The position numbers and the translations under genes are program-made. A model generated the notes under the pieces. It was not told where the DNA came from and made no database searches. It saw nothing but the letters and a program-made list of their open reading frames with translations. From Rhexocercosporidium sp. MPI-PUGE-AT-0058 (Eukaryota > Ascomycota > Leotiomycetes > Helotiales): a DNA stretch of 64,000 nt. How positions within the stretch are numbered: the first letter of the stretch is position 1; each line of letters begins with the position of its first letter. Shown here in pieces: positions 13,127 to 23,503 of the stretch. The DNA is taken from contig JAGTJL010000004.1 of NCBI GenBank assembly GCA_020746875.1, forward strand, positions 558,001 to 622,000, in the 5' to 3' direction.

Positions 13127-15018
13127 ATGTCTTCCATATCCTCTCCTTCTCCAGCCGGAACAAGCATAGCAAAAGAGAAGCAAAAGCCTCCAGCTTCCTC
13201 CTCAGCAGTGGGAGCCGCCCTCCTAATTGGCCAGCAATTCGGCTCTCGTGGCCTCACCTTCATCGTCAACCAAGTACTCCTTCGGTACCTCTCCCCGGAA
13301 CTCCTCGGCGTATCAACCCAACTCGAAGTATATTCCATCACCGTCCTATTCTTCGCGCGGGAGAGTCTTCGTGTAGCTATCCAGCGCCAGCCAGACACCG
13401 CAGACGATGCTTCTGAGAAGAAAGCGAGGAACCAAAATGAGAGAATACCTCGAGGTCACGTGGATGCGACGACAGCTGCTGGGAGGACGCAAGCTATCGT
13501 GAACCTGTCTTACGTTTCTATCTATCTGGGTGTCATATTCGCTTTTGCTGTGGGATGGTTGTACATCTACACGTTATCAGCGGGCGATCCAATCGTCTTG
13601 CAAACGCCGTATTTCAAAGAGGCTTTGAAGTTGTATGGTTTGGCGGCCGTTTTGGAGTTACTAGCCGAGCCGTGCTATGTGGTTGTTCAGCAGAAGTCGA
13701 GATTTGGTATCCGTGCTTCTGCGGAACTGATAGCTACTGTTTTGAGATGTCTCGTCACTTGTGGATCTGCGATCTGGGCCTCGAGAACTGGGCGAGATAT
13801 AGGTGTGTTGCCTTTTGCTCTGGGTCAGGGCATGTACGCTGTGTCATTGTCACTTATTTACTATTTGAACGTCTGGGATATCGCATCCAAGAGCGGATTC
13901 TCCCTCCTCGTCAAGAGGATCCATTCGACGTAAGTCTCTGCATACCACCATGTTACTTGATACTAACCTGAAATCCGCAAGGGACGCAACCGCATTCGTC
14001 TTCTCCTACCTCTCTTGGCCCTCCTAAAACTCGGCGGCAGTTTCTTCATCCAATCAGTCCTCAAACACATCCTAACCCAAGGCGACACCATCTTGATCGC
14101 CGCGCTCGCATCCCCACGCGCCCAAGGCATCTACGCCCTATCCAACAACTATGGCGGCCTCGTCGCGCGCCTGGTCCTCCAACCCATCGAAGAAATCAGC
14201 CGCAACACATTCGGCAAAGTCCTCTCTTCAGTCGACGGCATCCCAGCCCGAGAACGAGTCCTGGAAGTGCGGAAAACGCTGTTAATGCTCTTGCGTTCTT
14301 ACATCCTCTTCTCGGTATGCGTTGTCGCTGTGGGACCGACTGTCGCTCCGCTGCTCTTGAAGATCGTCGCCGGTTCGAGATGGACTTCTTCAGGCGCTGG
14401 CAACGTCTTAGCAACGTACTGCTATTACATCCCACTCCTCGCCATCAACGGCCTCACAGAAGCGTTTGTCTCATCCGTAGCGACTAAATCCGAGATCCAT
14501 AAACAAACTTTGTGGATGTTTGCGTTCTCTGCTGGGTTCGCTGGTGCCGCTGTGGTGTTCCTGCGAGTCTTGCAATTGGGCGCCGAGGGACTGGTGTGGG
14601 CAAATGCACTTAACATGCTCTTCCGCATCGTGTGGAGTACGGCATTCATACAAACCTACCTCAAGCGGTACGGTAGCAGTCTAGACCTCGGCCAACTCCT
14701 GCCTAAACCTCTCACTATCGCAGTGGGAGCTGGAGCGTACGCTATCCTCGCACAACTGGAATCGAACTTCACTGGCGGGATTACAGATATTGTAAAGAGC
14801 GGGACTGTAGCAGCACCATTCGTAATTCTGCTGTAAGTTGTAGTCTTTCATTATGCATCTTGCTCTCTCCTCTATCGCTAAGCGTACAGCTTTCCGTCTT
14901 TCTCTCTGTTTGCGACTCAAACTTTTTGCTAACCGAGACCCTTAAACCAAACAGAGCCGTTTCCGAACGAGCACACCTTCTAGAATGCTATAGAGTGTTC
15001 CGAGGTCAAGATAAGTGA
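13127..15018 (+). CDS. RFT1: RFT1, Man5GlcNAc2-PP-dolichol translocation protein (one-base frameshift)
   Basis: Three exons: 13127-13929, 13982-14832 and 14955-15018, about 572 residues if the frame is intact. The protein is a polytopic ER membrane protein of the Rft1/MATE-like fold, needed for flipping or handling the lipid-linked oligosaccharide for N-glycosylation. Family hallmarks are GQQFGSRGLTFIVNQVLLRYLSPE at the start of the frame (residues about 35-58), QLEVYSITVLFFARESLR, LLAEPCYVV, SVLKHILTQGDTILIA and GIYALSNNYGGLVARL. The exon 1-2 junction (branch ACTAAC, acceptor CGCAAG) puts exon 2 in the frame TDATAFVFSYLSWP and then hits TAA at 14025. The conserved continuation LLKLGGSFF is in the next frame. 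One extra C in CCC 14019-14021 would heal it, and the exon sum is 3n+2 as expected. The stop is 57 nt from the DBP3 stop. Confidence 0.85.
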
Positions 15019-15075
15019 TAGATAGAAATGAAAAACAACCAAGTCAGATCTAAGCAAACGAGTCTAGGTGTCACT

Positions 15076-17029
15076 CTAATCAAATGTGATCTTCTTTGCC
15101 TTCTTGCTCATGTCTACATCCTTGGCGAATGCGCCATATGCCTCGTGCTCCTTTCGCTTAACTGTAGTGCCGAATTTGAGGAGGTCGGCTGGGACTTCTT
15201 GGTTGGCTGCTTTGAGGACATTGATCAATCTAGAAGGATGGTTAGATTTTGAATATACTGGGAGATATGGGTGGCTTACGATCCAGAGAGAGCTTTGTCG
15301 TGTTCTGTGAAGAGAGTGATGGCGAGTCCGTCCATGCCGGCCCGACCTGTTCTTCCGATGCGATGAACGTAATCCTAGACGGAGAACGTCAGTTATGATA
15401 CAGAATAAGAGGAAAGGAAGTAAATCTCACTTCGACGGTCAAGGGGAATGTTACGTTGATCACTAGCTGTACAGCTGGAATATCCAACCCTCGAGCAGCT
15501 ACATCCGTAGCGACTAAAATCGGTGTTGTGCCCTTTTTGAAAGCATCTAAGCTCCTCGTGCGCTGCTCCTGGCTGAGATCACCATGAATGCCCGCAACTC
15601 TGAAGCCCTTGCCCTTTATGAACATCTCAAGTCTCGTAGCTTCTTTCTTATAAAGCGCGAAGACTAGAATACGGTCGTCTTTCTGCGCACCGCTCTGGTA
15701 CTGCTTGAGTAGCTGCAGTAATCGATATTCCTTCTGCCTTCCATCCACCACCTCGACTTTCTGCACAATGCGGGTGTTTGCCCGGAGATCTCCTGTTGGA
15801 TTGTCGCCGATGGCGATCTTGACTGGGCTGGTCATGAAAGTTGCTGCCAGTGTGCGTACAGACTCGGGCCAAGTAGCTGTGAACATGAGAGTCTGGCGCT
15901 TACCGAGAGCTGGTGTGGTGTTGATGATCTTGCGGATCTCCTCTTCAAATCCCTTGTCTAGCATACGGTCTGCCTCGTCGAGAACGACGTATTTCGCCTT
16001 GCTGAGATCTGCGCAGCCTTCGTTGATTAAGTCGTTCAAGCGACCTGGTGTAGCGACGACGATGTCGGCAGACTTCAAAGCTTGACGCTGTTGGTCCTTG
16101 GGAACGCCACCATACACACAGACAGCTTTCAAGCCTGAGACCTTGGCTAGCTCCATGATCTGATCATAACTCTGCATTGCCAGCTCACGAGTCGGTGAGA
16201 CGATAACAGCTCTTGGGCCTTTGTTTCTCTGGTTTGCAGGGAGAGATAGAATTCCTCGTACGCAGGGAACTGCGAATGCCATTGTCTTTCCCGAACCTGT
16301 CTCTGCGACTCCAATGACATCTCGGCCAGAGAACAGGAATGGCCATGCTGCGGCTTGTATGGGTGTTGGGGCTTTGAAATTCTTGAAGGGCGCTCTTTGC
16401 GCGGGGTCGGTGATGGGGAGGAAATCGAAGTTGGTTAATGGTCTGAGTTTTGCGAAAGAGGGGAGAGGGTCGGTGACTGCGATGAAGTTGTCTGTGAGGA
16501 ATTTGTCGACTTCAGATTGAGGGAGAGCTGTTAGGCCTGGGGCTTCGGTGTAGCTATTGTCTGAGGTGCCATTGGTACTTGAAGGAGTCGAGGTCTTGGA
16601 TGTGGTCTTGATTTCGGGTTCTGAGACTGGAGTCGAAGTTTCTGGAGAGTTCTCTGCTGATGACTTCTTCGCCTTCTTCAAAGCCTTTAACCTAGCTTTC
16701 TCTGCCTTCTTTGCAGCCTTCTCATCGACAATTTCTTCCTCGACCACCTGCTCCTCGGCCGCCTCTTCCTCTTTGGTATCTTCTGAATCTGCAGGTGTCT
16801 CCAACTTCTCAGCCTTTGCCAATTTCTTGAGCTTCTTTAGGCGCTTCTTCTCTTTCCGGGCAGCCTTCTCTGCATCCACATCTACTTCTGCGGCACTGCT
16901 TTCGTTGGTGGTGGGCTCCTCTATCGCAAGCTTCTTGCTTTCCTTCTTACTTTTCTTGCACACTGGCGCATGTTCTTGAACTGGTCCCCCATTGGGCAGT
17001 CCGGCATCTTCTAAGGTTCGTTTTCCCAT
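15076..17029 (-). CDS. DBP3: ATP-dependent DEAD-box RNA helicase Dbp3
   Basis: Three exons, 17029-15431, 15374-15280 and 15229-15076, encode 615 residues. A Lys/Glu/Ala-rich, probably nucleolar N-terminal tail of about 160 residues precedes the helicase core. Core motifs in order are: Q-motif [11 protein letters not shown], motif I AETGSGKT, Ia PTRELAMQ, Ib [20 protein letters not shown] as TAT in [22 protein letters not shown], and [12 protein letters not shown], which is split off by the second-last intron. The [23 protein letters not shown] wording across residues about 215-240 is typical of Dbp3, the 60S ribosome-assembly helicase. An in-frame ATG eleven codons upstream (17062) exists, but MGKRTLE matches family starts. 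It converges with RFT1. Confidence 0.93.
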
Positions 17030-17555
17030 TGTTGTAATTTGCGAATGGTATTTGGTGACCATTCGAGTAATTGTTCAACGGAAATTCGCACTGACAGACA
17101 ATTGTTCCACCAAAATTTCCGATAAAAAAAAAGCCTCGATAAGACGGCCGAGGGGGTCACTAGCGCCACGCTAATTTTCCGTGGCCAATTCTGTGCAACC
17201 GAGATACAAGATATCATATTGTTTAATCGAAAAGGCTAGCATAAGATCAAAAGATTGTTTGTTCATTTAGTTCATTCTTTGCTGGGTATTGCTGTCTTCT
17301 TATTAGGAAGATTTTGTACAAGTTGTGAAGTTCAATTCCCCCCTTAAGACATCGCCGTGAGTTTGATCCAGCATATACTGATCTCATTGATTTTCAACGA
17401 ACGCTTCACCCATCCCCTCATACCCTCATATGCTCACTTGCGGCATTGCATGCCTGTAAGATTGCAGACCTCCTTCGGAATTCTCCACTATCAGTCAAAC
17501 ACTGAACAACACTGCCCCAAACTCCAACGCCTTTCAAATACATAACCTCAACAGC
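17030..17555. other. Spacer between ISU1 3' end and DBP3 start
   Basis: 526 nt with no coding signal. It includes an A9 run near 17127 and should hold the DBP3 promoter and the ISU1 terminator. Confidence 0.5.
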
Positions 17556-18209
17556 CTACGCAGTAGCAGTCTGGGAAGCTGTAGGCTCCATCACGGTTTC
17601 CACGTCAATCTTTGGCATGCTGGAACCGGTCCCTCCCAAATCTGTTGAGCGGGCGTTGGGATTCTTCGAGTAGTAGTTTGTAATGGCAGACTTGATGGCA
17701 TCTTCAGCAAGCATGGAGCAATGTACTATTAATGATTAGCTTTCGGTCATGCTAGACAGTGACAGTTGTTTGAACTTACGCTTGACAGGTGGTAAGCAAA
17801 GCTCCTTTGCGATCTCTGTATTCCGTACCCGACCCGCCTCCTCAAGAGTCATCCCCCGTACCAGCTCAGTCAAGTATGAGGACGAAGCAATGGCCGACCC
17901 ACAGCCAAAAGTCTTGAACTTGACGTCCGAAATGGTGTTGTTGGTTGGGTCGACTCTGATCTGAAGCTTCATGACATCTCCGCAAGCTGGCGCACCAACG
18001 AGGCCAGTTCCCACATCGGTGTCCGCCTTTGACATGCTCCCAACGTTGCGTGGGCGGGAGTAATGATCGAGGACCTTCTCATGATACTGTCGTCGGCCTG
18101 TAGCAGCAATGGGAGATGTGACTTGAGGAGCTGTGAGTCTGGTGGCGGGTCTGGCCGATAGCGCTCTGCCCGTCGACCGAGCAGAAGTCGTCAAAACTCT
18201 GCGGAACAT
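17556..18209 (-). CDS. ISU1: Mitochondrial iron-sulfur cluster scaffold protein Isu1
   Basis: Two exons, 18209-17780 and 17725-17556, give 199 residues. The first 40 or so residues are Arg/Ser/Thr-rich without acids, a mitochondrial presequence, ending before YHEKVLDHYSRPRNVGSM. The mature IscU fold carries all three cluster-ligand cysteines: GAPACGDV, FGCGSAIASSS and, across the intron, KLHCSMLAED. The LPPVK motif that binds the Hsp70 partner is intact and ends exactly at the exon junction. The protein assembles 2Fe-2S clusters in the matrix with Nfs1, frataxin and ferredoxin. The C-terminal tail TVMEPTASQTATA is slightly longer than in yeast. It diverges from UBP14 across 621 nt. Confidence 0.96.
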
Positions 18210-18830
18210 GATTGCGGGTATGCTTTGTGGTCGAAAGGTAGTGTGGTATGTCCGATGGAATTGAAGTGTTGCTCGTTGAAATCGAGATGGTGGATTTTCT
18301 GATTATTGTTGATGGAAAAGTTGAGTTGAGGATCTCCGGAAGGCGTCCAGTACATGAGGTGGAGAAAGCTGCTTTATGACGCTTGCTTGAGTCTGGTAAT
18401 CAGATCGATCTCGGCCCTGGACGTGATTGGTGGAGCGGATTCGGAGATAGTGCGGCGATTTCAATTCTCTCAAAGCGTGGGCACGTGGAGACGCGAACTT
18501 GGAATAAAGGGTCCTTGTCAACCAGCGTTCTCGAGGCCGTTCCGAGATTTAAGAAACTTAAGGCTTAGAGATAAGTGCAACCCGTCATGTAAATGCAAAT
18601 AAATGGACTATAGAATGCAGTTGTAGTTGTTGACTCAAATGAAGTGATGCTGACTTTTGGATTGTCCAAAGAAAGAAAAGAAAAGGGACTTTGCCTCTCG
18701 AAAAATTGTTGCAGGGATCCCCTGTCCGTTTGCGCCGCCCCGCGTTCGAGCTTCCTGCTCTTCGAAACTCACTCTCCAGCTCCAGCTTGCCAACACCACA
18801 CAGTTGCGTTGCAAACAGCACAACACCAAC
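18210..18830. promoter_or_regulatory. Divergent promoter of ISU1 and UBP14
   Basis: 621 nt separate the two start codons. The last 80 nt before UBP14 are C/A-rich leader. Several short ORFs overlap here on both strands, but none has family features. Confidence 0.5.
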
Positions 18831-21538
18831 ATGTCTTGCAAGCACGCAAATGCAGCAGGTAAGCTATTATTCCATGTCCTCATTGACATTATATCCACCT
18901 ACCCTCCAGGGAGATTTGCATCCGGCTTGGAACCATTTGGACAGCTGGAACAGGCAACCCCGCCATCGTGTTGAATCGGACTACCTCGTCCCAAATTTGC
19001 AACTGGCTTGGAGACACAGATAGCTAACATACTTCTTAGAGCTGCGCCCACCTGGTGTTGCCCAGTCTGTGTATCGAGAAGACTGCACGCAGTGCTTTGA
19101 CTCTATCGTAAGCTTGCCACTGTCTCTTCACCTTGGGAACCTTCTGCCTGCGATGCGAGCTCCTACACACGTAAAGTACCAGCTAAAACTGTCCCTAGGA
19201 TGACCCAACAGGCCTCGACGTCTGCCTCTATTGCTTCAACGGAGGCTGCACAGGAGATAAACAGCATGCTGCTCTTCATTACGCCCTCAAATCCCACCCC
19301 TTGGTCCTCAACATCAAGCGAACTCGAAAAGTAGTCGTCCGCGATGAACCCCCACAGAAGATGTCCAAGCTATCCATTGCCGCGGAGACAGAGGCCGACA
19401 AATACAGTTTTGAAACAACAGTCAAGTGCTACGAGTGCAATGTTGACAAGGTGGAGACATCCGAAGGAAAGCTTGCTGCGGTTGTCAATGGAGTTCTGAA
19501 GGCAAACACATTCTCCCGACACGAGGAGGTCAAGGCTTGGGAGCTTGAAATTACTTCTTGCGAGCACATCCTTACTATGCAACAACAACCTTCGAAGAAG
19601 ATCCAGTCGCAAGACCTTGGCTACTGCTCTCTCTGTGATTTGCAAGAGAACCTTTGGCTCTGTCTGGAGTGTGGAAACCTTGGTTGCGGCCGGGCTCAAT
19701 TTGGAGGCATGCAAGGACACTCTCATGGCTTGGAACATAGCAAATCCTCTGGGCATGGCGTTGCGGTCAAGCTCGGATCCATCACTCCCGAAGGAACAGC
19801 CGATGTCTACTGCTACACCTGTGATGATGAGCGAATCGACAACGATCTTGGCCCTCACCTCGCCCACTGGGGAATCATTCTTGCTGAACGCGAGAAGACA
19901 GAGAAAAGCTTGACGGAAATGCAAGTCGATGAAAATCTACGTTACGAATTCTCCATGACAGATGAGGATGGCAACGAACTACAAAAGCTGTTCGGCGAGG
20001 GTCTCACAGGTTTAAAGAACTTGGGCAACAGCTGTTATCTTGCTAGTAGTTTGCAATGCTTGTTCGCTATGCCTCAGTTCCAGTCTAGATACTACCTTCC
20101 GTCGGAAGATCTTCCTGTCGTTGATGATCCTGCCCAGGACCTCGAGACTCAGCTTCGAAAGATTGGCGATGGCTTACTATCTGGACGTTACTCCCACCCT
20201 GATCCAGATGTTCGTACTGAAGAAGAGAAGACTGCATACCAGAAGGGTCTAGCTCCCGCCATGCTCAAGGTACTTATTGGAAAGGGACATACTGAATTCT
20301 CCACGATGAGACAACAAGATGCTTTCGAGTTGCTTCTTCATCTCTTCAAGTTCATCACACGGTCTCAACATCAGGCACCTCTGCAAGATCCAACCGAGTC
20401 CTTCCGATTTGTGCTGGAACAACGCCTCCAGTGTCTGGGTTGCAAGAAGGTTCGCTACCGGACCGACGAGCAAGACAATATTTCGGTCCCAGTGCCCGTC
20501 CGAAAGATTCAAGCTATGGCGGGTGGAGATATCAGCGAAGAAAAGAAAGATAAGTACGAGCCTGTGACTCTCAAGGAGTGTCTGGAAATCTTCACTTCTG
20601 CCGAGATTGTTGAGCTCACTTGCTCGTCTTGCGGTAGTAAGGACGGATTCTCAAAGCGATCGCTGTTCAAGACCTTCCCAGACGTTCTTGCTATCAACGC
20701 CCGGAGATTCGCGCTTGTTAACTGGGTTCCTACCAAGCTCAACCTTCCAGTCATTGTCGGAGATGAGCCATTCAACTTGGACGAGTTCAAGTCTTCAGGT
20801 GTCCAGGATTCCGAGGAACTTCTTCCTGAGGATGCCAGTGAAAACAAGCAACCATCGTTCGCACCAAATGAGGAAGCTGTCCAGACTCTCGAAGGCATGG
20901 GATTCCCACGCAATCGCTCCATCAAAGCTCTTCATGCCACGGGAAACACTGATGCCAACACCGCCATGGAGTGGCTCTTCGGTCACATGGAGGACGCTGA
21001 TATCGACGCTCCCTTGGATGTTGGCGATGCCGGTAGCGCACCATCTACTGTTGACCCAGAGAAGATCGAGATGCTAGGCGCAATGGGTTTCGGCCCTCCA
21101 CAAGCTCGCAAGGCATTGAAGGAAACTGGAGGCGACATGGAACGAGCTGTGGAATGGCTGTTCAGCCACCCAGATGACCAAGGCGAGTTCGAGGACGCTG
21201 CTCCGGCAGCTGAATCCGCACCCAAGAAGGACGCTGGAAGCACCCAGTTGCCAGCTAATTTCCAACTTCACTCTATCATCTGCCACAAGGGTACTAGTGT
21301 TCACTCTGGGTAAGTTCCGATCTCTCTTCTCCTCATCTCTCTTTCCCATTTCCCCCTTCTATGAAAAACAGACAAGGCTAACATACCATCTAGTCACTAC
21401 GTAGCCTTCGTCCGTAAACTCCTCGCCGGTGAGAGCACTCCCCAATGGGTCCTCTTCAACGATGAAAAGGTAGTCAAGGCAACGGATGTGGAGGAGATGA
21501 AAAAATTCGCCTACGTGTACTTCTTCCAGCGCAAATAG
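18831..21538 (+). CDS. UBP14: Ubiquitin carboxyl-terminal hydrolase Ubp14 (USP5/isopeptidase T)
   Basis: Four exons, 18831-18858, 19040-19107, 19199-21309 and 21394-21538, give 783 residues, almost exactly the yeast length. The first exons build the variant N-terminal zinc domain (MSCKHANAAELRPPG, CTQCFDS, CLYCFNGGC). The ubiquitin-tail-binding ZnF-UBP lies at about residues 170-250 (CSLCDLQENLWLCLECG, then GCGR and CYTCDDE). The catalytic Cys is residue about 311 in NLGNSCYLASSLQ. Two UBA domains follow, with MGFPRNRSIKALHATGN and MGFGPPQARKALKETGG. The catalytic His box GHYVAFVRK is split by the last intron. The enzyme disassembles free polyubiquitin chains and feeds the monoubiquitin pool. 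It converges with the dipeptidase gene. Confidence 0.96.
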
Positions 21539-22003
21539 GGGACTCACTATCATGACTTGTGTCGAACTGGTCTGTTTATGGTGGCAAAGTTACTGGCGTT
21601 AGTTAGTGATGATGATTCATGGGACAAAAGTCGAGTGGGCGAATGGGTTGGTGGCATTTTTATGCATCGGGTGCGCAGCGTATTGAGACCCATAGATAGA
21701 TGGCGGACGAGATTATTTTGATGACTGGAAATGATACTGTATGACTGAATACTCACTCTATCTATGTGAGATGTGAAGTTCCAAATCTCATCTCCAATTT
21801 TGACATAGCAATTGGCCCTACACAAGCACCCCACAGCAGCATTTACTGACGACATAGTACTCATATCTGGCAAATTGCCTGCCATATATGTGCGCAACAA
21901 AGCATAAGCGGGTATTTGATTCAACTGCGATGCGGCTACGTGCTAGCTAAACACAACAGTAATTTCTCCCCTCACCTGCGCAACCTGATATTCTCCAACA
22001 ATT
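21539..22003. other. Convergent 3' spacer, UBP14 and DUG1
   Basis: 465 nt between two facing stop codons. It contains only short ORFs and presumably both polyadenylation regions. Confidence 0.5.
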
Positions 22004-23503
22004 CTAGTTGATCATCTCCTCTTCGGCGACATAGTGGAGATATGCGCCCAGGAGCTTGATACCCTCAATGTAGTTTCTCTTATCAAGCTTCTCGTTGATG
22101 GAGTGAGCGGCATCAGTTGAGCTCCCCATTGGGAGGAGCAGAACGTTCTTGCCGGTGGCTTGCTCAAATGTTAGAGTTACTGGGATACTGTGGGAAGGTC
22201 AGTATGTGCTTATATTTGTAGATGGGGATGGATGTTGGTGAGTGTTGACTTACCTTCCACCCTCTCGGGTCAAATCAGGCTTGACTCCCCAGACTCTCTC
22301 AACTGCCTTTCCAGCAGCAGTGAAGTTCCAGTGCTTGGGGCTTGCTACCCACCACTTACCGGCGTGTTGCAGGGTAGTGTTGATAGTGTTCTTGCTTCCC
22401 AACTTCTTGAATTGCTCGTCGACGTACTTGAAGACGAGACGGTCGACATCCTCTGGCTCCATATTGGGGACAGTGCGGATAGAGAACTTTCCGATGACCT
22501 TGGCTGGGATGACGGTCTTGGCACCGGGTTGTGAGAATGCTCCCTCGATTCCGTGGACAGAGAGAGATGGGTATCTCCAGCGGGCCATGAGAGTCTTCTC
22601 CTTGTCGGGATGGATAGAAGTCTGACTACCGAGAGATTCATACAGGTTGTCCATTGTGAAATCAATGTTTCCATAGAGAGACTGTTCTTCCTCGGTGAGA
22701 GGTGCAACAAGCTCAGCAAGACCCGGAATTTGAATATTGCCATTGGTGTCAACGAGGCTTCCAAGCACTCGCACCAAATCAGTCATTGGCTCTTGAGCAG
22801 TTCCGCCAAACACGCCACTGTGGAGATCTTGACCTGGTCCCGAGATCTCAATGGAGTAGTAACTGCAGCCACGTAGACCGTACGTCAAGCAAGGCTTCTC
22901 TGTACCCAACCAGTAGTTGTCTGATATGCAAACCGCATCTGCGTCAGCAAAGTACTTCTTTGCCTCAGCGTTGATGAAATCATCCAAGCCCTCCGAACCA
23001 TATTCCTCCATACCTTCAAAGCACATCAACAAGTTGACTGGAAAGTCCACGCCCGCCTTCTGATGAGCCTCGATGGCATTCAACCATCCTAGGACAGGCC
23101 CTTTATCATCTGTGCTACCTCGGCCGTACATGCGCCCCTTGTCATCCACCGTGAGCTCAAACGGCTCAGTCGCCCACCCATCTTCCTTTCCAGCAGGCTG
23201 AACGTCATAATGGCCGTACACCAAGATCGTTCTCTTCTTCTTGTCGTTCCCGTAGCGGGCAATAACAACAGGTGGTAGCTCCAAGTGCTCCTTTCCTGGT
23301 TGTGGGCCTAGTGGTCGCTGCTCTACCTCTGCTCCTAGAGCCTTGAGCTCGTCCGCGAGGAATTGTCCCATCCGGACAACATCTGGGCGGCGCTCCTCAT
23401 CTGCGGAAATGGAAGGGATAGCAACGGCTTTTCGGAGACGTTCGATGAAGTGATCGGACAGGTCGTCGACCTGCTTGAAGAAACCGTCTAATTGAGGAGC
23501 CAT
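22004..23503 (-). CDS. DUG1: Cys-Gly metallodipeptidase, Dug1-like (M20 family)
   Basis: Two exons, 23503-22254 and 22187-22004, give 477 residues, close to yeast Dug1. It cleaves Cys-Gly from glutathione breakdown and is cytosolic in yeast. The di-zinc M20A centre is readable: [10 protein letters not shown] (His, Asp), [10 protein letters not shown] (bridging Asp), [12 protein letters not shown] (the Glu pair), ISDNYW (Asp), and the C-terminal His in [11 protein letters not shown] contributed by exon 2. The dimerisation-domain His is in [28 protein letters not shown] matches family N-termini, so 23503 is the main start. The same frame is open upstream to an ATG at 23821, with another at 23698. 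That leader is rich in Arg, Ser, Lys and Gln without acids and looks like a mitochondrial presequence. Confidence 0.92.

Noticed and set aside
13900..13990. Alternative RFT1 splice at GTCAAG near 13911 that avoids the frameshift
   Set aside because: It needs a weak donor and yields an Arg-rich GRNRIRLLLPLL in place of the family-like FVFSYLSWP.
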